From Sclerurus mexicanus (lineage: Eukaryota > Chordata > Aves > Passeriformes > Furnariidae): a DNA stretch of 64,000 nt. The translations under genes were made by a program, and so were the position numbers. The notes under the pieces are model-generated. The model saw only the letters and a list, made by a program, of their open reading frames with translations, did no database searches and had not been told where the DNA came from. Position 1 is the stretch's first letter; each line of letters starts with the position of its first letter. The stretch spans positions 1,717,945 through 1,781,944 of the forward strand of contig VWZF01007235.1 of assembly GCA_013396755.1 (NCBI GenBank), read 5' to 3'. Below are positions 37,401-46,300 of this stretch, piece after piece.

Positions 37401-38831
37401 GCAAAGGTGCACCCCAGAAAACAGATTTACACCCCCCTCATTCAAACAACGCCCTGCACAGCGAGTTCCCCGGCGCGTCCCCGTGTCACGTTGCGGTGAC
37501 GGCTGGGTTACATTTAATTAACAGCAATCAGGGCTAAACCCTTAATGCGATGCAGCAGGGCCATATGGTGCGACTGTCGCTCCCAATTGCCCTTCATTGC
37601 AAACGGCACCAGGAGGCATCTGCGAGAGCCCCGCTCGCACCGCGCCCTGCAAATCACCACCAGAAACATTTAATTGATTCATAATCTAAGGAAAGCCAAG
37701 CGTAAGGACCAGAACTGGCTGAGCGGGGCACTAATTGCCCCGGTGAGGCTGCTGCTCCAGCACGTGCCTGGCACAACCCCCCAAACAAACCCCAAAATGA
37801 GCAATGATGCCTCCTCCAGCCAGCCCTGAGCCCACGGTGGGACACAGAGCGTTCCCAAATGACCACCAGCACCAGTTACCTGCCCTCCACACCCAACTGA
37901 GGGCACCCTCACCCGGGGGTCTTGTGTCAATGGCATCAGCACTAACAACATCTGCCGAAAATCAGGAGTCTCAGCTGACCCCGACCAGCAAATTTTCAAG
38001 CCCGAGTGGAGCGCTTCAGCTCTGTCCCAAAAGAGAAGTTTTGGTCCCCCCCAGCCTGAGGGACCGAGCTGGAAAGGAGCAGTTCCGCGGCCAGCAGAGA
38101 GCTCAGCACACGCTACCGAGTTACCCCTGGCACGGGTTTGTTCAAACTAAGGCGGGTCACACCTTTGCAGGGACCGAGGGCATTCCCCGGGGACACGGAG
38201 CGTGTGTCGCTGCGCGACCCCGGCTGAGTCACCCCCCTGGGCCGCCTGTGTCCCTCCGAACGCGATGGAAAGCCCAAGATCTGCCAAACACGAGCCCCAG
38301 CACAGCACGCATCTCACCGAGGCGGGCACCTCGGTGCCCCTCGCTGGCACCGACACTCCTTCCCGCAGCAGTTTGGCCAAAGCCGCAGGCGAATTTGCTG
38401 ATTCCAGAGGACTTTACCCCTCGCCGTGAAGCTTTACAAACATCGGCCCTCCCTGCCCAGCCCGTGGCGCGACCATCCCGTCTTTCCTGGGAAAGCTGCC
38501 TTTCCCAAACCCTCCCGGGCAGCGCCGCACCCGGAGACCCCCGGCCGGTCCCTCCTGGAGCCGGGACCTCTTGGGGAAGGCGGGGGGGACCCGGCAGGGG
38601 CTCTGCGGTGTTCGGGGCTGCGGCGAAGGGGAGCGAGAAGGGCAGAATCCCGGCAGGGGTGCGGGATGCGGGACGGGCTGCGCCGGGCGGCGATGCGGGC
38701 AGGGCAAAGCTGCGGGACAGCCAGGCGAAGGCAAAGCGACGGGCAGGGGAGGCTGGGGCGAGGCTGGGGCAAGGCTGGGGCAGGGCTGGGGCACTCACAG
38801 TCGCAGCGCAGGGCTCGCTCCCGCACCGCCT
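13255..38831 (-). CDS. RASSF5: RAS association domain family member 5 (NORE1A/RAPL), two first exons, long form incomplete
   Basis: RASSF5 is an adaptor that binds active RAS or RAP1 through its RA domain and MST1/MST2 through its C-terminal SARAH helix. The long NORE1A acts in growth control, and the short RAPL in integrin activation in lymphocytes. Shared exons: 16288-16401, 14934-15231, 14439-14554, 13255-13407 (stop TAA at 13255-13257). RAPL adds first exon 24958-25077, for 801 bp and 266 residues (human RAPL 265). NORE1A adds exon 2 at 29586-29704 and an exon-1 fragment at 38799-38831. All junctions are GT-AG and phases agree. Most of NORE1A exon 1, including its start codon, proline-rich N-terminus and first half of the C1 domain, is absent at the N at 38,832. 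The long introns contain several CR1 copies. Confidence 0.94.
14439..14554 (-). CDS. RASSF5: RASSF5 exon: second half of RA domain
   Basis: It encodes [39 protein letters not shown]. This is the C-terminal part of the ubiquitin-like RAS-association fold and the short link into SARAH. It is 116 bp, entering with two bases that complete a Val codon and ending on a full codon. The donor is GTACGT. Confidence 0.95.
14934..15231 (-). CDS. RASSF5: RASSF5 exon: first half of RA domain
   Basis: This 298-bp exon begins [20 protein letters not shown] and continues with the highly conserved [31 protein letters not shown] and [20 protein letters not shown]. These are the RAS/RAP contact strands and helix. 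The human equivalent differs at only a few positions. It ends with one base of a split Val codon, matching the next exon. Confidence 0.96.
16288..16401 (-). CDS. RASSF5: RASSF5 exon: linker shared by both isoforms
   Basis: It encodes 38 residues, [20 protein letters not shown] followed by [18 protein letters not shown]. It is in phase 0 at both ends, so it accepts either the RAPL first exon or the NORE1A C1 exon without a frame change. The acidic Pro-Glu stretch is more diverged than the flanking parts. The donor is GTACGT and the acceptor is at 16402-16403. Confidence 0.93.
17176..17440 (-). mobile_element. CR1 LINE, 3' fragment, antisense to the window
   Basis: It begins at its 3' end with AATCACAGAATCATTAAGG and runs through a diverged CACTTCCAGGGATGGTGATTCC body to an AATATCCAATCTAAACC box. 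It lies within the RASSF5 intron between exon 3 and the RAPL exon. Confidence 0.9.
18128..18406 (+). mobile_element. CR1 LINE, 3' fragment
   Basis: A well-preserved 3' end from GACAGGACAAAGGGTGATGG to CGTTCTGTGGCTCTATG. It is the same subfamily as the copies at 503-778 and 33,746-34,018. It lies in the RASSF5 intron. Confidence 0.92.
18933..18990. repeat. (CATC)n microsatellite
   Basis: About 14 uninterrupted copies of the tetramer CATC, in a RASSF5 intron. A perfect tract of this length is expected to be length-polymorphic. Confidence 0.97.
19231..19252. repeat. Perfect 22-bp inverted repeat
   Basis: TGGGTTCCTT (19231-19240) and AAGGAACCCA (19243-19252) are perfectly complementary arms around a CC loop. 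It lies in a RASSF5 intron with no obvious host element. Confidence 0.8.
22626..22675 (-). mobile_element. Short diverged CR1-like fragment
   Basis: The run GGTTGGAGGGGATCTTGGAG followed by ATCACC resembles the extreme 3' region of CR1 on the minus strand. No body sequence follows, so the assignment is tentative. Confidence 0.4.
24958..25077 (-). CDS. RASSF5: RASSF5 alternative first exon of the short RAPL isoform
   Basis: It encodes 40 residues: [20 protein letters not shown], then [20 protein letters not shown]. This closely matches the mammalian RAPL N-terminus, which replaces the C1 domain of NORE1A. The ATG is at 25077. The donor (GTAACA) follows a complete AAG codon, in phase with exon 16288-16401. 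Upstream frames stay open without a stop, so the start rests on family length and the [14 protein letters not shown] motif. An upstream ORF overlaps this start. Confidence 0.95.
25074..25139 (-). other. Upstream ORF overlapping the RAPL start codon
   Basis: On the minus strand an ATG at 25139 reads 21 Pro-rich codons to TGA at 25076-25074. The stop overlaps the RAPL ATG as ATGA. Forty bases further upstream, 25179-25174 reads ATG TGA, a start directly followed by a stop. Whether either is in the mRNA depends on the unknown transcription start, and the second also resembles a splice donor. Confidence 0.45.
25078..25560 (-). promoter_or_regulatory. RASSF5: GC-rich promoter region of the RAPL isoform
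   Basis: A CpG-dense block lies directly upstream of the RAPL first exon and contrasts with the surrounding intron. It includes a (GGGAC)5 array on the RASSF5 coding strand at 25376-25400 that could form a G-quadruplex. No TATA box is apparent. Confidence 0.6.
25376..25400 (-). repeat. (GGGAC)5 array, potential G-quadruplex
   Basis: Five GTCCC units on the plus strand give five GGG runs spaced by two bases on the minus strand, about 300 bp upstream of the RAPL ATG. This meets the usual G3-loop2 pattern for a stable intramolecular quadruplex. Confidence 0.8.
26416..26640 (-). mobile_element. CR1 LINE, 3' fragment
   Basis: It begins GTTTGGTTTGGAAGGAACC, contains CCCTGCCATGGGCAGGGACA and ends after CTTCCTAATACCTCATC. 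It lies in the RASSF5 intron between the RAPL and C1 exons. Confidence 0.9.
28549..28737 (-). mobile_element. CR1 LINE, 3' fragment, diverged subfamily
   Basis: It begins with the 3' tail CACAGAATCACAGAACCATG and continues through AAGACCATCCAGTCCAACC to a worn body. It is more diverged than the other copies. It lies in a RASSF5 intron. Confidence 0.85.
29586..29704 (-). CDS. RASSF5: RASSF5 exon 2 of NORE1A: second half of C1 domain
   Basis: Joined to the exon-1 remnant, this exon gives [20 protein letters not shown]. The spacing is C-x2-C-x4-H-x2-C-x7-C, the second half of a C1 zinc finger. Then comes a diverged Pro/Gly-rich linker ending PPCSQ. It is 119 bp, entering with two bases of a split codon and ending on a complete codon, so it splices in frame to 16288-16401. 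The donor is GTACGG. In NORE1A the C1 domain contacts membranes and masks the RA domain. Confidence 0.92.
30202..30381 (-). mobile_element. CR1 LINE, 3' fragment
   Basis: It begins ATCACAGAATCATGGAATGG and stops within the CCTGTGCCAGGGCC box. It lies in the NORE1A-specific intron 1. Confidence 0.92.
32089..32310 (-). mobile_element. CR1 LINE, 3' fragment
   Basis: It begins near GAGAATGGTTTGGGG, contains CCTGCCATGGGCAGGGACAC and the CTTCCAGGGATGGGGCAGCC box, and ends after GGAAGGATTTCTCC. It lies in NORE1A intron 1. Confidence 0.9.
32945..32998. repeat. C/A-rich low-complexity tract
   Basis: An imperfect tandem of CCCACC and CCAACC units within RASSF5 intron 1. Confidence 0.6.
33746..34018 (+). 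mobile_element. CR1 LINE, 3' fragment
   Basis: It runs from ATAATGACAGGACAAGGG through AGGAAGATATTCTTCCC to a terminal GGGATTCTGTGATG. It lies in NORE1A intron 1. Confidence 0.92.
36313..36662 (-). mobile_element. CR1 LINE, 3' fragment, longest copy
   Basis: It begins GAATCATAGAATTGTTAAG and includes AATATCCAACCTGAACCTCC. It extends further 5' than most copies here, to CCTCCTTTTCTCCAGGCTGAAC near 36,665. It is a different subfamily from the GGCAGGGACACC type. Confidence 0.9.
38746..38793. repeat. Tandem repeat of an ~11-bp unit beside the NORE1A exon 1 donor
   Basis: About four imperfect copies of GGCTGGGGCAA or GGCTGGGGCAG directly downstream (in gene direction) of the exon 1 donor at 38798-38797. 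Confidence 0.75.
38799..38831 (-). CDS. RASSF5: RASSF5 NORE1A exon 1, 3' remnant only
   Basis: Only 33 bp remain before the N. Read in the phase required by exon 2 they give [10 protein letters not shown], aligning with the human EVLRQALRCT segment inside the C1 domain. The donor GTGAGT follows. The two Cys of C-x2-C are formed across this junction. The rest of the exon, which in mammals encodes about 130 further N-terminal residues, is not present in the window. Confidence 0.75.
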
Positions 38832-38832
38832 N
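38832..38832. other. Single-N assembly gap truncating RASSF5 exon 1
   Basis: One N marks a join between the end of the recognisable exon 1 coding sequence and unrelated GC-rich sequence. A one-base gap symbol need not reflect the true distance. Here coding homology stops exactly at the N. Confidence 0.85.
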
Positions 38833-39320
38833 ATGGAGGGAGGAGACACGGGCGGGGGTGGGGACCGGGGGCGGCCCCTCCCGTGGGGACCCCTTCCTTC
38901 GTGGGGTGGTCGGTGGGAGCTTCGCCCACGGGCAACCACCTCCCCCCGCCCTTCCCCGGTCGATGGTTCCTCGTGGAAACGCTGCCCGCAGTGGGATTCC
39001 CCTCCCCGCGCCGTGGGAATGTTCCCGTGGTAGCTTCCCCCGTGGGAATCCCCTCTGCCAGGGCACCTCTCCCCACTGCACTGCCACCGCCGAGGGGTCC
39101 GGGCTCTGCACAGCGCCAAGCAGGGTCGGGGGCTTTGGGCAGCGCCTGGTGCCGCTTCCCGGGCTTTGCCCCCCACGGGATAAGGCAGATCACGCACTGG
39201 AAGGGGCTGGTGCACACGCGTGTGTGTGGACCAGGCTGTAAGTGCAGCTGGAATAAATCCCCTGTCCCCGCTGCGGGCACAGCCGCGCTCCGGGGCGGCT
39301 CGAGGGGAATTATCTCCCCC

Positions 39321-42300
39321 AGATGAGGCTCCTGCGGTTCAGGGAAATGTGAAAGGGAAAACGCTGTGGCCGAATTTGGAAGCGGCTCCAGCGCTGCAGC
39401 TCAGAGGAGCTGCTGGCACAGCCCCACCCTGGGCACAGGGGGATTTGGGGGGGCACAGATGGAGGTGGCCGGACCTGGGGCTGGGTGTCCTCTGCCACTC
39501 CCTCCTTTGAGCGCCTGGGCTGGGTATTCAAATGCTTCCCTGCTGCTTGGCACTGCCCCTTTCCCGTGTCTGGATGGAGCCCAGGGTATAAAGAGGGTGA
39601 CACATCGCCCTGAGTCACGCAGGACAGGACTGGCCCTTCTCTGGTGCTCTCACCCGTATCGGTTTGAAATGCATTAATTCAGACAGAGTTGCCCCCAAAT
39701 TTCTTTGGTTTCCAGGGGAGGGGTGTCTGCAGTGAGTGCAGAGCTGGCCCGGGTGAATCCTGGCTCCTGGGCTCATGGGCAGCTGAATTTAGCATCTCCT
39801 ATGTACTCCTGAGGACAGGATAAGCCAAGGATATCTAAATCCTTTCCAAGGATTCTAATTTGAAGGGTGGATTAAAACACTGGCTCTGAATTACAGCAGA
39901 CTAGTGCCATAAGCAGCCCCTAATAAGAGCTTCAAACCAAAGGAGGAATAATGCAGCTTGCAAAATCCTAGTTTTGTTCTGTGCTAAGCAGCAAGATTAA
40001 TTTTTGGAAGGTTTTTTCCTTCCCCATTCAGGGTCCTGATTCACTTTCATGCCTCCTCTGCTTCTGCTTGAAAAGAGCAGCAGATTTATTGCTCAGCAAA
40101 TTGTTTCACAAAACCTTGGAGTTTTATCCTGTGTTCTCCTCAAACTGTTAATTGTATCAGGAATCACCTGCAAAAAAAGGAAATTACCTTTCTGAGGGTA
40201 AAGGTCTACCTGGCACCTGGCTGGGAACCTGCTAGACCCTTCTACACTTTTGTTTTCCCAGTGTCATCCTGGGACACAGTTTCTGTCTCCGTTCTGCAGC
40301 GGCAGGGCACAAAAATACTAAATAAATGTAATATTTTCTGCCCACATAGGAAGATCTGGCTCAAACCTGCACAAGAGACCTGTCATAGTCGTTGTCCTTC
40401 TCATCTGCCTCTGCAGGTATTCAGGGCTGACAGCACATGAAGCTCTTTTAAGGCCATGGGTTAAAATATTTGGGGAAAAATAAAAAAAAAATCAACTAAT
40501 TAACATTGGCAGGAAAATTCCTGTTTCATTTGGATTCCAGGAGTCCCCTTTGCAGCTGCTGTGTTACGGCAGTTTAAGCATGACAAGGGCTATTAGCAAA
40601 ACCTCTTTTTTCTTTTTGCCAAGAAATAAATCCCTTTCTGTCGAAGCCAAACATGTTCCAGGTCAAATGCTCAGCTGGTGCAAGTCACCACAGCTCCACT
40701 GAATCCAAGGAAGTGCAGCAGGAGACCCTGCCTGGGCTCTTTGCCCTGTTCCTACAGGGAATATCAGTGAAATCGAGCTGGATTAAAAATAATGTTCATT
40801 AGAAAACCAGGAGGATCCTGGAAAATAATTGGTAGGAGAAAAGCTTTCAAGCCATGGCTTAGTTCCACCTCTTTACAGTAAATAGATGGGTTTGACATTC
40901 AGGATGTTGGGTTTTATAATTAAAACAAATGGGAAGGTTTGGTGCCAAGTTCCACCGGGGAAGGTTTCCTGGGTGGGGGGAGCTCCTGGGCACCCTTGGG
41001 TTGTTCTTACAAGAAAGTCAAGCCGGGCACAGCCCTGCAGCTGCTGCTCCTTGTTCCTATTGTTCCCTTGCTGAGACTTAGGGCAGCAAGATGTTCGGCT
41101 CCAGGGATGCACTATTTTGCCTTATGTTCCCATGTATTATTAGGATATGAGGAAGAAATTCCTCCCTGGGAGGGTGGGCAGGCCCTGGCACAGGGTGCCC
41201 GGAGAAGCTGTGGCTGCCCCATCCCTGAAGTGTCCAAGGCCAGGTTGGAACAACCTGGGCTGGTGGAAGGTGTCCCTGCTCATGGCAGGGGGTGGGTTGA
41301 GATGATCTTTAAGGTCCCTCCAATCCAAACTATTCCATGATTCTGTGTCTCCCAGCAGAGCTTAGAAGGGGTCGCTGCTGTGGTCCATCCCAGGAGCATC
41401 CTTGCCCTGTCCTTGGTGTCTCTCAGCCCTTGGGCACTGCCACATAACCTGAGTCCCAGCTCTCAGGGCATGGGGGCAGCCCCTGGACAGCCAGAACAGC
41501 CATGCCAGGCTCAGCTGGAGGCTTTTGGTTTGGCTCAGGTGTCACCCCCCAAAAAGGTGCTGGAGAGGGAACTGGAGCAAAGGCGAAGGGCTGAGTCGGG
41601 TGTTGTGTTTTCTCTGGAGGGCAGGTCCAGGCAGGCGCTCTGAGCATCCCCACTGCTGACTCAGACACGTCTGCTTGCCCAGGTGATGGCCCAGCCTCTC
41701 CTTTGAGATGCTCAATCAGTCCCTGGGAGCTGCTGAGAGTCCCTCACCCTTGGATTTTTCTGCTGCTGATGCTCCCGAAGTCCCGGATCCCCAGTCCCTC
41801 CTCCAGCCTCCTTTATCCCCAGCAGCCAGTCCCACTTTGCACCCTGGAGTAACCAGGCATACAAGAAGGGAAGGGCTTTGTGCAGAGGGCAGGAATGAAT
41901 TCCAACATTCCTTAACCTGAGCTTCCCAACACCTGTTTGCTGCCACCGTGAGCCCCAGTAGTGCAGCCCCTTCCCCAGCCACGTTTTCAGTCCATGGTTG
42001 TGTGGAGAAGGCACAACCCCCCCGTGCATCCACAGAACTTGGTTATATTTAGAGAAACGGACCAAAAAGGAGAAGCCTCCCTCTGCTTCCCCCTCCCACA
42101 GCCCTCAGCAGCCCAGGCAAGGGGCTGGGCTGAGGTGAAGCCCTGAAGCAGGAGGAGAAGCTGCAGTGCCCATGGGCAGAGGTCTGTGACTCCCACCCTC
42201 CCTGGGCCATCGCCTCCTGGGCTGGATGCAGTCTCTCATCCATCAGCATCCCCCCTGCCCCACTCCACGAAGCTTCAGGGAGCAGAAATCAGCTAAAAGT

Positions 42301-42801
42301 GGGATTAATCCCTAATTAAGTAAGAAGACTAAAGGTCTGGCCTCTTCTTCCTCTGACGCGGTGATACAGAGAAGCCGGAAAACCACGGAGTCCTTCAAGC
42401 ACTTATTAAAATAAAGAAAAATAAAACCCCACTCAGTTTTCTGGTGAAACTTCCAAAGGCTCCAGGCGCTCAGAGCTAATGGTGGTGAAGGTGCAGAAGT
42501 GCTGGAGCAGAGAGGTAGGACACAGAGAGCTCCTCAAACACCGATGGCACCCCTGGTGCTGGGGGTTCCCTGTGCTGGGAAGTGGTTTTGCTTCAGCAGC
42601 TGCACATTCCCAATATCCCTCAAATGCCAGGAGTGGGGGCAGCCCCTCCTAACCTGCAGGGACAAAACCAAAGGCTTTAGGGTAGAGAGGGGTCACCCGG
42701 GCACATGCAATCCCAACCACAGTTTGAGGCAGGTACGACTCTTTGGGATTCTTCCCATGATTTCTTGGGATAAGCTCTTCATATAGGAAGCAAACACGAC
42801 C
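39321..42801. other. Intergenic interval between RASSF5 and the IKBKE 3' end
   Basis: I see no coding exons here on either strand. It contains one CR1 copy at 41,140-41,347, A/T-rich stretches around 39,900-40,900, and a minus-strand AATAAA at 40085-40090 that is too far from IKBKE to assign with confidence. Confidence 0.6.
41140..41347 (+). mobile_element. CR1 LINE, 3' fragment
   Basis: It runs from ATGAGGAAGAAATTCCTCCC to CCATGATTCTGTG, with a small deletion in the GGTTGGACGGGGCTTGG box. It is intergenic. Confidence 0.9.
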
Positions 42802-42807
42802 TTTATT
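42802..42807 (-). terminator. IKBKE: Candidate poly(A) signal for IKBKE
   Basis: A minus-strand AATAAA (GATAATAAAGG context) about 580 bases beyond the TGA in the last donor, or about 205 bases beyond the alternative terminal-exon stop. This fits a 3' UTR of several hundred bases. Confidence 0.5.
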
Positions 42808-43011
42808 ATCCCCTTATTCTCAGTGGATGTGCTGCAACAACACACTTGGTCCTCTAAAAACAGGGCTGGGGTGAATTCCCAGCTTCTTTTTTTCTTTTGA
42901 AACTCTCTGACATTCTGATATGCATATTCTTACTGTCGATTTGCATTTAGAGCCTCAAAAAAAGGTTGCAGAGGAGGAAAATCAGGGGATTTTTCAGCAG
43001 CGCATGCTGGG

Positions 43012-43090
43012 TTATGCAGAGAATTTCATAAAGAAAGAGAAAGCATCTACTTCTCCATGGCAGTAGCAGCTGGGCAGCACAGCGGAAAGG
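43012..43090 (-). CDS. IKBKE: Candidate IKBKE terminal exon
   Basis: A strong acceptor (CACCCCCTTTCCAG) ends at 43091. The following 79 bp keep frame with the last sure exon, completing the Arg codon and giving LSAVLPSCYCHGEVDAF to a TAA. The opening RLSAV resembles the human RLNRV tail, but the remaining residues have no counterpart I recognise. If used, the protein would be 736 residues. If the last donor is not used, the protein stops at 711. Confidence 0.4.
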
Positions 43091-43383
43091 CTGGAAAGGG
43101 GGTGCAGAAACGCCACAACTTTGCAGAGGATCATGGCTAAACCTCCCAGAGAGACAAACTCTCCCACTGCCAGACCATGATGTAAATTTGGTGTCATTAA
43201 ACCCCCACTGAACCAGCCCATGAGTGACTGTGGTTGTGCTCAGCACCAGGCACAGCTCTCCACACTGGACTCAGCCCTGGGGAGCCCACCCAGACCCACC
43301 ACCCCCTCCCAGGGCAGCATGGCCACATCTGGATGCCAGGAGAGGGAACCACTGCTTGGAGCAGCACCTCTGGGTGCTCTTAC

Positions 43384-46300
43384 TCACCGCTCGATGATGC
43401 TGTTGTTGAACTGGAGATCGCAACTTACTGACCTCATCTGCTCCAGCAGCTCCTGCATCCTGCAGGGACACAACCAGCCCCTTATTCCTGCTCTGCTCAG
43501 CCCCTGCTTCCTCCTGCAGAAGGGCTGGGATGTCCCACGGGTCACAGAGCAGGGATCACACCCGGCTTGGCACAGTTTCCCAGCCCTGTGGACACAGAGC
43601 CCTCTCCCCATTGCAGGGGATGAGCAGCAGGACGTTCTGCATCTCCTGGGGGTGTTGGGCCATCCCCAAAACCCTCTTCCAAAAGACTCACCGAAAAGCC
43701 ATCTCAGATGCCTGGCTCAGACGGACGGGGGAAGGCATGGGAGGAACTGGGGCCAAACTCCATTTCTCCATCTGGAGAAACCTGTCCAGAGCCTGCAGAG
43801 ATGGAGAGACCTGAGAGCCCCCACGGTCAGGGGGTCTGACCCTGGGGGGATGCAGCATCTACCCGGGGCTAAACACCCAGGACATGACACCCAGCACATC
43901 CGCTTGTCCAGGACAAGCAAAATAAAATAACCAAAGGACCAGGACACCTCCCAGGAATTTGTGCCCAGCTCATCAGCCAGAGTATTGTGGGAGCTGGAGG
44001 TGAAGCATCGTTTTTCTACTATAATTTTTCTACCCCATTTATTGGGTGCAGATTGCCAGGCAATCCCGGGGACCAGGACTGCCACTGCCAAAGGTTTCCC
44101 CATTCCCTGCTCACAGTGTGGGGCAAAACAAGATTTCCAGTGTGGATCAGTCACAAAGAACTGCAGCAAGCTGGTTGAAAATGCTCCAGGGTGTCCCTAC
44201 CATTCCCAGGTGCTCGTGCTCCCAGTGGGAGCTGGGAGAGGGGAGCAGGAGCATTACCAGGGAGCAGGGAGAGTCTGTGGAGCTGCATCCCTGGCAGGAC
44301 CCCGTGGGCACCTACGCTCTGCAGGCAGTCCTGGCACTCCATCATCTCCACGCTGCAGGTGCTGATGCGGTTGCTGAGCCTCTTCAGGTGCTTCTTTATC
44401 TCACAAACTTTCCTAGGAAGAGAAACGAGGACAACATTCCCGGTCAGTGGTTGGCACCAGTGTGGATCGTTAATTTTTTAATGCTCTCTGCAAAGCTTTC
44501 TGGATGCAAGTTAAAATCCTGAAGGATTTTAGGAGTCACGAGGAGTCACGGCAGTGTTGTAATTGCAGTTGCAGCTCTGGTAACAGCCACTGTACCCGAG
44601 TTATCCAAACAACACGAACAGCAAATTAATTAGGGAAAGTGTTGTTGTAGGAGAGACAGATCAGAGCCATCCCTTCTGCCAGCAGCTCTGCACAGGGTGG
44701 TCCTTTGTGTGCCATGGAGGGCTGAGAACCTACCCAAAAAGGCTCCTTGGTTCTGAGTTATATAAAATAAAAAAAAAAAGAAGAAGAAGTTTGTTTTGGC
44801 TTTAAAAAACAAAGGAAAGAATATTTCAGGTGAATGACCCACCTTCAGTCCCCAGAAGGAAAAAAAAAAACCAGCCACCACACCACAAACCCTGGCAGGA
44901 AAGAACCCAAAACAGGACAATTAAAACTGGAGTAACAATAAATTAAAAATATCCACTTGTGACTCATGGTGCTTTCTCCCTAAGGACAGAAAAACAGGTA
45001 CAAAAATACTCCAGGAAAACATGAAGAAGCTTTTTTTGCTCCCTGGGAGCAGAGTGCCAGTGGGGCCCCTGTGCTGCACGGATTTCGTGGAGCTCCACAC
45101 CCAGAGGAATCTCACCCCAAGACAAAATTCCAGCGAAGCCAAGGGAGATTTCACTGCCTTCTGATGGGACGTGGTGGGGGGGACACTGTGGGACAGTGTG
45201 AAACCTGCCTGTGGCTGAGGGTTTGCAGTGTGGAAACCCCTGAGAGCAGAAGCTGGGGCTGGGAATGGGAGAAGGCTGGGAGAGGACAGGTCAGCTCCTG
45301 GAGCATTTCTGGGCACCCGAGACAAACTTCCAGCCTAAAAATCCCCCCGCTGGTAAATCCTACACGGGGCCACTCCCCATCAAAAACACGACCAGGTCAA
45401 AAGCTGGGCTTAATTCTAAGGCACACCAGAAACTCCTGTCCACACTGGCAGCCCAGGGGAGTGATGCTCCTCTCTGAAACAACCTTGCAATGAAAATCCA
45501 ATTCTTGCACCATCCTCTTGCCCCCTCCCTGCTCTTTGCTGCTGCCATAGCCACTGGATTGCTCTCAATCACCGCGGCGTAATTGGCTCTTCCCGTTATT
45601 CCCCAAGCACCATTTAACAGAAAATCATTCCCAGTAAGTAGATCTCTTTGTCTCAATAGCAATTTTGTCCTGATAAAATGACCTCTCCCCACCAGAGAGC
45701 GAGGAAACAGCTGCTTGAACTCAAAGCTGCGAGTTCAGGGGCTTTTTTAAAAACAGAATTCAAATAACGGGGCAGAAATACGTGAGAGCCAGCCCACACA
45801 GTGGGGTTTGCAGCAGGCACAGAGATGCTGCTTTGAGGGCTTGACATTATCATCCCCATCCCCATCTCAGCACTTGAGCCACGGCAAAGAGCACTTGGAA
45901 GCCCTGGCCTTTGGTGGGTTACTGGAAAGTTCTCTGTCCCACCCACACCAGGGTCCCAAAGCCAGAGCTTTGTCCCAAAACCCCCAGAGAAGGCTGGCAC
46001 CTCATCCTGCTGCTGTGGAGGGCCAGGGTCTCCTGGTATTGCTGGACACAGTCATTCTGGAAAATCGACAGAACCCTCCTGGCCAGGTTCCCTAAATTCA
46101 TCCTAAAACCAGGGGAAAAAGAGAGAGCACTGTTATTTCCTTATGTGGATGAAAACGAACATCACAGCCCACATGGCAGGAGCCCTAAAGCTGGCTCCAG
46201 AAAAAGGGGCTGGATGCTCAGTAACGAGTTCTGGATCAGTATTATAGAAGGAAACAAACCCTAATTGTGATGAAGAGGAGCAGGAGGTTTTGGGGTACAT

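Larger units (their letters stand above)
38400..39320 (-). promoter_or_regulatory. RASSF5: CpG island around NORE1A exon 1, damaged by an assembly gap
   Basis: This is a strongly GC- and CpG-rich block containing the exon-1 remnant. Sequence right of 38,832 does not encode the expected NORE1A N-terminus or the H-x12-C-x2-C half of the C1 domain, so the promoter and leader cannot be placed. It also contains a tandem repeat of about 11 bp at 38746-38793 just inside intron 1. Confidence 0.55.

Noticed and set aside
37804..39241. Very long open frames on both strands (up to 409 codons) over the NORE1A CpG island
   Set aside because: They are GC-driven open frames that run through the N at 38,832, overlap each other in several frames and resemble no protein. 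Only the 33-bp exon remnant has homology.
43271..43276. An acceptor at 43,277 as an alternative IKBKE terminal exon
   Set aside because: Correct phasing gives RAESSVESCAWC and a stop, with no similarity to the conserved tail. The acceptor at 43,091 gives a better match.
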